Below are positions 17,164-22,131 of a stretch of 22,131 bases of DNA, piece after piece; position 1 is the stretch's first letter; every line of letters begins with the position of its first letter. The DNA comes from Candidatus Limnocylindrales bacterium (GTDB lineage: Bacteria; Chloroflexota; Limnocylindria; Limnocylindrales; CSP1-4). A program made the position numbers and the translations under genes. The DNA is taken from positions 1-22,131 of the forward strand of contig JARLHH010000313.1 in NCBI GenBank assembly GCA_031292335.1, read 5' to 3'. Below the pieces are notes generated by a model. It was not told where the DNA came from. It searched no databases and saw only the letters and a program-made list of their open reading frames with translations.

Positions 17164-18465
17164 TCAGGCGGTTGCGCCCTGGGCGGCGAGCCACTCCGCG
17201 TAATTCGTCTCGTCCACGCCGCCGTCGATCTCGGTCTTCGTGAGGAGGAGCGGCGGCCGGCCGTCGCGGATCGTCTCCTCGGTGATGATGCACTTCCGGA
17301 TCTCGATCTGGTCGGGGATGTCGTACATCACCTCGAGCAGGGACTCCTCCACGATCGTGCGAAGCGCCCGCGCCCCGGTCTTGCGCGCCAGCGCCGCGTC
17401 GGCGGCCGCGGTGAGCGCGCCGTCCGTGAAGACCAGCTCCACCTTGTCGAGCCCCAGGAACCGCTTGAACTGGCGGGTGATCGCGTTCTTCGGCTCGGTC
17501 AGGACCCGGACCAGGTCCTCCGCGGTCAGCGCTGCCAGCGTCACCACGACCGGGAGCCGGCCCACGAACTCCGGGATCAGCCCGTACTTCAGGAGATCCT
17601 CCGGCATCAGCCGGTCGAGGATCTTCTCGCGATCCGCGCGGGTGCCCGAGGCATCGCTGCCGAACCCCAGCGCCCGCTTCCCCACCCGCTCCTCGATGAT
17701 CCGCTCCAGGCCGTCGAAGGCGCCGCCGCAGATGAAGAGGATGTTGGTGGTGTCGATCTGGATGAAGTCCTGGTGGGGGTGCTTGCGGCCTCCCTGGGGC
17801 GGCACGTTGGCGGTCGTGCCTTCGAGGATCTTGAGGAGCGCCTGCTGCACTCCCTCGCCCGACACATCCCGCGTGATCGACGGGTTGTCCGCCTTGCGGG
17901 CGATCTTGTCGATCTCGTCGATGTAGATGATCCCCCGCTGCGCGCGGGCCACGTCGAAGTCGGCCGCCTGGATCAGCCGGAGCAGGATGTTCTCGACGTC
18001 CTCGCCCACGTAGCCGGCTTCCGTGAGCGACGTCGCGTCGGCGATGCAGAACGGGACGTCCAGCACGCGAGCCAGCGTCTGGGCCAGGAGCGTCTTGCCC
18101 GAGCCGGTGGGTCCGACCAGCAGGACGTTCGACTTCTGGAGCTCGACGTCGTCGGTGGAGCCCCCCGCGTTGATCCGCTTGTAGTGGTTGTAGACCGCAA
18201 CCGCGAGGACCTTCTTGGCCCGCTCCTGGCTGATGACGTAGCCGTCGAGCGCGTCCTTGATGTGACGCGGCGAAGGGAGCTTCTCGGCGGCCGGCTTCTG
18301 GCGGGGCTGCTCGAGGAGCTCTTCCTCGATGATCTCCTGGCACAGGTTGATGCATTCGTCGCAGATGTAGACGCCCTGGCCCGCGATGAGCTTGCGGACC
18401 TGCTCCTGGCTCTTGCCGCAGAACGAGCAGCGGTACGGCACCTTGGGCGTCTTGCCTGTGGTCAT
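17164..18465 (-). CDS. clpX: ATP-dependent Clp protease ATP-binding subunit ClpX
   Basis: The 433-residue AAA+ unfoldase has the N-terminal zinc-binding domain (C13, C16, C35, C38), Walker A G-P-T-G-S-G-K-T (118-125), pore loop G-Y-V-G (151-154), Walker B I-I-Y-I-D-E (179-184), the ClpP-contact loop L-G-F-G (IGF-like) and sensor regions, all at normal spacing and length for ClpX. It forms hexamers that unfold tagged proteins and feed them to ClpP. It follows clpP by 51 bp in a tig-clpP-clpX cluster, the usual bacterial order. A GGGAG lies about 11 bases before the ATG. Confidence 0.97.
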   Translation of the reverse strand: MTTGKTPKVPYRCSFCGKSQEQVRKLIAGQGVYICDECINLCQEIIEEELLEQPRQKPAAEKLPSPRHIKDALDGYVISQERAKKVLAVAVYNHYKRINAGGSTDDVELQKSNVLLVGPTGSGKTLLAQTLARVLDVPFCIADATSLTEAGYVGEDVENILLRLIQAADFDVARAQRGIIYIDEIDKIARKADNPSITRDVSGEGVQQALLKILEGTTANVPPQGGRKHPHQDFIQIDTTNILFICGGAFDGLERIIEERVGKRALGFGSDASGTRADREKILDRLMPEDLLKYGLIPEFVGRLPVVVTLAALTAEDLVRVLTEPKNAITRQFKRFLGLDKVELVFTDGALTAAADAALARKTGARALRTIVEESLLEVMYDIPDQIEIRKCIITEETIRDGRPPLLLTKTEIDGGVDETNYAEWLAAQGATA

Positions 18466-18516
18466 CTGCGCCTGTTCTCCCTGCGCTGCATCGCTTGGCG
18501 CCCGGCGCCGACCCTG

Positions 18517-19200
18517 CTACGCGTCCGCCGGAGCCGCCCCGCCGGGTGCCCCGTCCGAATCGGCCGCCGCCTCGCTGCTCTTCCCGCTGGTGGCGGACGG
18601 GAGCCCGGCTGCGACGGACTTCGGAACGGGCGCGTAGACAGCGTCGATGATGCCATACGCCTGGGCCTGGTCGGGACTCATGAAATAGTCCCGTTCGGTG
18701 TCCTTGACGATCTTCTCCACCGTCTGGCCCGTGTGCTTCGCGAGCAGCTCGTGATTCGCGTTGACGAGCGTCTCCATCTCGCGAACCTGGATGAAGACGT
18801 CGGGGGTGTTGCCCCGGAACCCGCCCGAACCCTGGTGGATCATGATCCGGCTGTGGGGCAGCGCGTACCGCTTGCCCGGGTGACCCGCCGCCAGGAGCAC
18901 GGCGGCCATGCTGGCCGCCATGCCGACGCAGATCGTGCTGACCGGCGCCCGGACGAGCTGCATCGTGTCGTAGATCGCCAGGCCGGCCGTGATCACGCCA
19001 CCGGGCGAGTTCACGTAGAGGTTGATGTCCTTCTCCGGGTCCTCGGAGTCGAGGAAGAGCAGCTGGGCGATGATCAGGTTCGCGACGTTGTCCTCGATCG
19101 CGTCGCCCAGGAAGACGATCCGTTCCTTGAGGAGCCGCGAGTAGATGTCGTAGGCCCGCTCCCCGCGGCTCGACGTTTCGATGACCATCGGCACGAGCAT
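18517..19200 (-). CDS. clpP: ATP-dependent Clp protease proteolytic subunit ClpP
   Basis: The 227-residue serine protease begins M-L-V-P-M-V-I-E-T-S-S-R-G-E-R-A-Y-D-I-Y-S-R-L-L-like sequence. Catalytic residues are visible as S97 in G-M-A-A-S, H122 in M-I-H-Q and D171 in E-R-D-Y-F-M. GGAGGG sits 6 bases before the ATG at 19200, which fixes the start; the frame upstream overlaps tig in the wrong frame. Compared with the usual 190-205 residues, it carries an extra ~30-residue Ala/Ser/Pro/Gly-rich tail. It forms the tetradecameric chamber used with ClpX. It lies between tig (79 bp) and clpX (51 bp). Confidence 0.96.
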   Translation of the reverse strand: MLVPMVIETSSRGERAYDIYSRLLKERIVFLGDAIEDNVANLIIAQLLFLDSEDPEKDINLYVNSPGGVITAGLAIYDTMQLVRAPVSTICVGMAASMAAVLLAAGHPGKRYALPHSRIMIHQGSGGFRGNTPDVFIQVREMETLVNANHELLAKHTGQTVEKIVKDTERDYFMSPDQAQAYGIIDAVYAPVPKSVAAGLPSATSGKSSEAAADSDGAPGGAAPADA

Positions 19201-19279
19201 CTGGGACCCTCCTGGAACGGCGCTCCGGCGCCGGCGCGCCTGACGGACGTCCGCGGCGATTGACCGGATGAATGATGGA

Positions 19280-20659
19280 TCAGGAGCGGGCCGAACCCGC
19301 CTCTTCGACGGCGGCGGCCCCGGCGGCCGCGTTCGCGTCCTCGATGTGCGGGATCGCGGGATGTTCGGGGTGGGCGGCCAGCCATTCGTCGACCAGGTTC
19401 TCGACCACGCGCGAGCGGCGCAGCGAGCTGCGAATCGCGGCCTGAGCGCGCGGCGTGTCGAAGTACGCGGCGAGCTTGGGGTCGTCTGCGTAGCGCTGCC
19501 GCGCATTCGACGCCTCGGCTGCCACATCGGCGTCGGAGACCTCCACCCCTTCGGCCTCCGCGATCCTGCCGAGCACGAGGAGCGTCTTGGCGCGTTCCTC
19601 GGCGCCCGGGCGGAAGTCGGCATGCAGCGCTTCCGGCGTCTTGCTCGTGGCCTTGAGGTAGGCCTCCTCGGTGATCCCCTGGCGCGCCAGCGCGCCGCGC
19701 AGCTCGTCGTGCATGACCTCGACCTCCTCGTCCACGAGCAGGTCCGGGATCTCGAGCGTGGCGTTCTTGACCGCGTAGTCGATGATGCGGTCGGCGAACC
19801 CGTGACGGGCCCGGTCCAGCGCGTTGCGGGCCAGTCGCTCCCGAACCTCCGAGCGGAGCTCCGCGAGGTCCGCGAACTCGCCCTGCGAGGCGGCGAACTC
19901 GTCGTCCGCGACGGGCAGCACCTTCTCGCGCAGCTCCCGGATCGTGACCGCGAAGTGGGCCGTGACGCCCTGCAGCGACGCTTCCTGGTAGTCGAGCGGG
20001 AAGGTGATGTCGAATTCCGTGGAATCGCCGGCTCGCAGGCCCACGAGATGCTCCTCGAAGCCCGGGATCAGTCGCTCCTGGCCGATCACGATCGGCATGC
20101 GCTCCGCGGAACCGCCCTCGAACGTCTCGCCGTCGCGGGTCCCGACGAAGCCGATGACGGCCCAGTCGTCGTCCTTGGCGCCGCGGTCCTCCACCGGCAC
20201 AAGCGTCGCCTGGGAGTCCCGAAGCTCGTCGATCACCCGGTCCACCTTCGCGTCGTCGACCGGGTCGATCTCGGGGGCGAACGGGAAGTTCCGGTAGTCG
20301 CCCAGCTGCACCTCGGGGCGGACGGAGACCGTGGCCGTGTAGCGGAACGGCTGCCCTTCGTCCGCCTGGACGACGTTGATGGTCGGCCGGCCGATGACGA
20401 AGAGCTCCGCCTGCTCGGCGAGCGCCGCGCGATAGGATCGCTCCACGAGCTGGTCCACGGCTTCGTCGAGGACCGACCCGGCGCCGAGCTCGCGCTCGAC
20501 CATGGAACGGGGCGCCTTGCCCGGCCGGAATCCCGGAATCCGGGTCCGCTGGCTCAGCGTGCGCGTCGCGTCGGCGACGGCCCGGGTGAGCTCGGCGGCC
20601 GGCAGCTCGACCTCGAGGATGACGGTGCTCTTCTCGGACGGGGTTGTGGTGACGTGCAT
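19280..20659 (-). CDS. tig: Trigger factor chaperone
   Basis: The 459-residue product has the trigger factor layout: an N-terminal ribosome-binding domain with the signature G-F-R-P-G-K-A-P (43-50), a central FKBP-type peptidyl-prolyl isomerase domain (about 150-240), and a long helical C-terminal chaperone region with L-V-D-E-E-V-E-V-M and a final E-A-G-S-A-R-S tail. It binds nascent chains at the ribosome exit tunnel. The ATG at 20659 is preferred over a TTG three codons earlier. Only 8 bases separate this ATG from a TATACT -10 box, so the message may have almost no leader. First gene of tig-clpP-clpX. Confidence 0.95.
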   Translation of the reverse strand: MHVTTTPSEKSTVILEVELPAAELTRAVADATRTLSQRTRIPGFRPGKAPRSMVERELGAGSVLDEAVDQLVERSYRAALAEQAELFVIGRPTINVVQADEGQPFRYTATVSVRPEVQLGDYRNFPFAPEIDPVDDAKVDRVIDELRDSQATLVPVEDRGAKDDDWAVIGFVGTRDGETFEGGSAERMPIVIGQERLIPGFEEHLVGLRAGDSTEFDITFPLDYQEASLQGVTAHFAVTIRELREKVLPVADDEFAASQGEFADLAELRSEVRERLARNALDRARHGFADRIIDYAVKNATLEIPDLLVDEEVEVMHDELRGALARQGITEEAYLKATSKTPEALHADFRPGAEERAKTLLVLGRIAEAEGVEVSDADVAAEASNARQRYADDPKLAAYFDTPRAQAAIRSSLRRSRVVENLVDEWLAAHPEHPAIPHIEDANAAAGAAAVEEAGSARS

Positions 20660-20667
20660 GGCCGCCA

Positions 20668-20673
20668 AGTATA
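20668..20673 (-). promoter_or_regulatory. tig: -10 box of tig, adjacent to the start codon
   Basis: TATACT on the minus strand ends 8 bases before the tig ATG. A start 6-8 bases downstream of the box would fall at or next to the ATG, giving a leaderless or near-leaderless mRNA. No Shine-Dalgarno sequence is otherwise present except a weak GGCGG. No -35 hexamer is seen at 17 bp. Confidence 0.55.
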
Positions 20674-20706
20674 CGGGCGGCCCCCGCGGCGCGCCCCACG
20701 GCCGGC

Positions 20707-20794
20707 TGGTGGGCGAGGAGGGGGTCGAACCCTCACGTCACTCGCGTGACACCGGCTCCTAAGGCCGGCGCGTCTGCCATTCCGCCACTCGCCC
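20707..20794 (-). tRNA. tRNA-Leu (anticodon TAG, reads CUA) with encoded CCA
   Basis: The minus strand begins GGGCGAG and closes with CTCGCCC, then A-CCA, so the acceptor stem is perfect and CCA is encoded. The D-arm has GTGGCGGAATGGCAGACGC, the anticodon stem CCGGC/GCCGG encloses CTTAGGA (anticodon TAG), and a long variable arm marks a class II leucine tRNA. The T-arm is GGGTTCGACCC with TTCGA loop. It lies 48 bp upstream of tig and 11 bp downstream of the preceding gene's stop, so it is probably cotranscribed with upstream genes and processed. Confidence 0.97.
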
Positions 20795-20805
20795 AGGCGG
20801 CGAGT

Positions 20806-21312
20806 CTACCGCGCGGGACCCTCGCCTCCGGGGCGGTCCGACGCCGACAAGGCACGCTTCAGGGCCTCCTGCCCCGCCCGCTTCGCCAGTGGCGTGGCAA
20901 TACCGAGCGCGAACCGCGACAGGGACCGACTGCGGGCATCCGCCTTCCGGTCGCCGGCAGTCGCGTCGAGGTAGTCGGCGAAGCCCCGTTCCAGCGCGCC
21001 ACGGACCTTCCCGCCGTCGTCCCCGAGGGCACGCAGCGCCCGCTCCACCTCCTCGGGGAGCAGGCTCTCGGGGAGCGGCGGCGGCTCACCGACGACGCGG
21101 CGCTTCACGGCCCGCAGCACCCGCCTGGGTCCCCCCGCCACGACGAAAGCGGCCCCCGCGGCGGCGCCGGCGGCCCGGGCGGGATACCGCTTCACCTTCG
21201 CCCTGACGTCCACGGCATTCCGCGCGGACGTCTTCAGCGCGGCGACCTCGTCAGCGAGGCCGCCGCGCGCCGCTATGGCTTCCTGCCGAGCGGCGTCCGT
21301 GCGCGCACCCAC
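20806..21312 (-). CDS. Small basic Ala-rich protein, DUF3618-like arrangement
   Basis: The 168-residue product starts at a GTG with AAGGAG 8 bases upstream and overlaps the preceding membrane-protein gene by 40 bases. It opens with a charged helix, R-Q-E-A-I-A-A-R-G-G-L-A-D-E-V-A-A-L-K, followed by a short Ala/Gly/Val hydrophobic stretch (about 45-60) flanked by K-R-Y-P-A-R and P-R-R-V-L. That order, charged helix then a single membrane-like segment, recalls DUF3618 proteins that sit beside holin-superfamily genes, but I cannot confirm membership. The rest is Arg/Ala-rich with no catalytic motif. It probably acts with the upstream gene at the membrane. Confidence 0.6.
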   Translation of the reverse strand: MGARTDAARQEAIAARGGLADEVAALKTSARNAVDVRAKVKRYPARAAGAAAGAAFVVAGGPRRVLRAVKRRVVGEPPPLPESLLPEEVERALRALGDDGGKVRGALERGFADYLDATAGDRKADARSRSLSRFALGIATPLAKRAGQEALKRALSASDRPGGEGPAR

Positions 21313-22109
21313 TCGATCGTCTCCTTCGTGGTCTCGATGGTCGTTCCGGGCCAGTAGCGCGCCTTGAGGGCACCCCAGTCGTACCCCCGAAGCGCCGTCG
21401 CGGCGAGCGCCGGCCAGACAATGAGCACGACGCAGATCCCGATGGCGACCCCGACGTGCCGGCTGAACGAGATCGCCAGGAACGCGCCGGCCAGCGCCCC
21501 GACGACCGCTCCGCCGATCAGGCCGGCGATCGCGGCACCGGGACCACCGGCACGCGCGCCGATGACCAGCGCAACGAGCCCGATCACCAGCGCACCCACG
21601 GCCAGGCCGGCGACCAGCGGCCGGACCCCTGTCTCAATGCCGGACAGCAGCGCATCGCCGATCTGCCTGAACGCCTGGTTCGGCCAGGCAAGGCCGAGAA
21701 CGACCGCGACAACGATCCCGATCCCGACCGCCGCGACGAACGCCGTGGCCAGGCGGCGACCGGGGATCTCCAGGGCGGCGGCCAGGAGGGCCGCGACCAG
21801 CGCGACGCACAGAAGCACCCCGTGGAGCACGCCCCAGCCCAGGCTCCCGAACAGCCACTCGCCGATGAACAGGGTCGTGCCGACCGACGCGAGGATCGCC
21901 GCGAACAGCAGCAGGGCGATCGCGAGCCCGACGAAGATCGCCGCCGCCTTGGCCCGATCGACGATCTCCGAGAGCTCCGTCCTGGCCAGCGCCACGTGCG
22001 TGGCGACCAGGCGCCGGGCGGCAGCGACCGTGCGGCGGACCTGCTCCGCCAGCCCGGGAGGCGGGGCCTCTGGCCCGTTGGGGGCGGCATCCGGCCCGGT
22101 GGGCGGCAC
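21273..22109 (-). CDS. Multi-pass membrane protein with N-terminal holin-superfamily-like (DUF1469-type) domain
   Basis: The 278-residue product has a Pro-rich N-terminus, an amphipathic helix V-A-A-A-R-R-L-V-A-T-H-V-A-L-A-R-T-E-L-S-E-I (about 28-50) and two hydrophobic helices typical of the phage_holin_3_6/DUF1469 proteins that are common near DUF3618 genes. About five more Gly/Ala/Val-rich membrane segments follow, several with G-A-x-x-G-A repeats. It ends in a cytosolic W-V-R-A-R-T-P-L-G-R-K-P tail. The GTG at 22109 is the first visible start, but the frame stays open to 22131, so the true start may lie outside the window. Not a phage lysis gene by context; an envelope role is inferred. 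Confidence 0.65.
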   Translation of the reverse strand: MPPTGPDAAPNGPEAPPPGLAEQVRRTVAAARRLVATHVALARTELSEIVDRAKAAAIFVGLAIALLLFAAILASVGTTLFIGEWLFGSLGWGVLHGVLLCVALVAALLAAALEIPGRRLATAFVAAVGIGIVVAVVLGLAWPNQAFRQIGDALLSGIETGVRPLVAGLAVGALVIGLVALVIGARAGGPGAAIAGLIGGAVVGALAGAFLAISFSRHVGVAIGICVVLIVWPALAATALRGYDWGALKARYWPGTTIETTKETIEWVRARTPLGRKP

Positions 22110-22131
22110 GTCCCGTCCGCGCGGCGCGGCC

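Noticed and set aside
20707..20794. tRNA-Leu as an attachment site for a genomic island
   Set aside because: No duplicated tRNA 3' end and no integrase were seen in the window; both neighbours look like ordinary chromosomal genes.

Overview
The window is about 22 kb of very GC-rich bacterial chromosome with densely packed genes, GTG starts, short overlaps and no mobile element, CRISPR array or rRNA. The mix of an FhaA-type DUF3662+FHA protein, a tig-clpP-clpX cluster, a T-box-controlled valS, an agl-type sugar importer and several small zinc-ribbon proteins resembles high-GC Chloroflexota (Limnocylindria-like) more than a classical actinobacterium. This assignment is an inference from gene content; no marker phylogeny was possible.

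Region 1 (1-4729) holds an FHA-domain gene with the probable start of a second membrane-anchored FHA-type gene at the window edge. A divergent gene encodes a zinc-ribbon protein with a long Pro/Glu/Ala/Val repeat linker. Then comes a minus-strand group: a C-terminal zinc-ribbon protein of unknown function, an FmdB-type zinc-ribbon protein, a one-domain helix-turn-helix protein and a YihY/BrkB membrane protein.

Region 2 (4782-14077) is a complete alpha-glucoside/sucrose utilisation locus. A divergently transcribed LacI-family regulator faces a six-gene minus-strand operon: AglE-like lipoprotein binding protein, AglF-like and AglG-like permeases, ROK sugar kinase, amylosucrase-type GH13 enzyme, and GH13 alpha-glucosidase. 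Two near-identical TGGAACCG(G/A)TTCCA palindromes sit in the divergent intergenic region, one facing each transcription unit. An 13-bp GC-rich hairpin separates aglE from aglF. The likely flow is uptake of sucrose or other alpha-glucosides, intracellular splitting or glucan synthesis by the amylosucrase, hydrolysis of oligosaccharides by the alpha-glucosidase, and phosphorylation of free hexose by the ROK kinase. No transporter ATPase gene is present.

Region 3 (14097-20794) holds housekeeping genes on the minus strand: valS preceded by a recognisable T-box leader with a strong terminator hairpin, clpX, clpP, tig (with a -10 box so close to the ATG that the mRNA may be leaderless) and a tRNA-Leu(TAG) with encoded CCA.

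Region 4 (20806-22131) holds a small basic, Ala-rich protein and a multi-pass membrane protein resembling holin-superfamily/DUF3618-type envelope pairs. The second gene is open to the window edge.

The strongest second-look items are the T-box leader of valS, the LacI operator pair with the amylosucrase-containing agl operon, the leaderless-type tig promoter, and the repeat-bearing zinc-ribbon protein.
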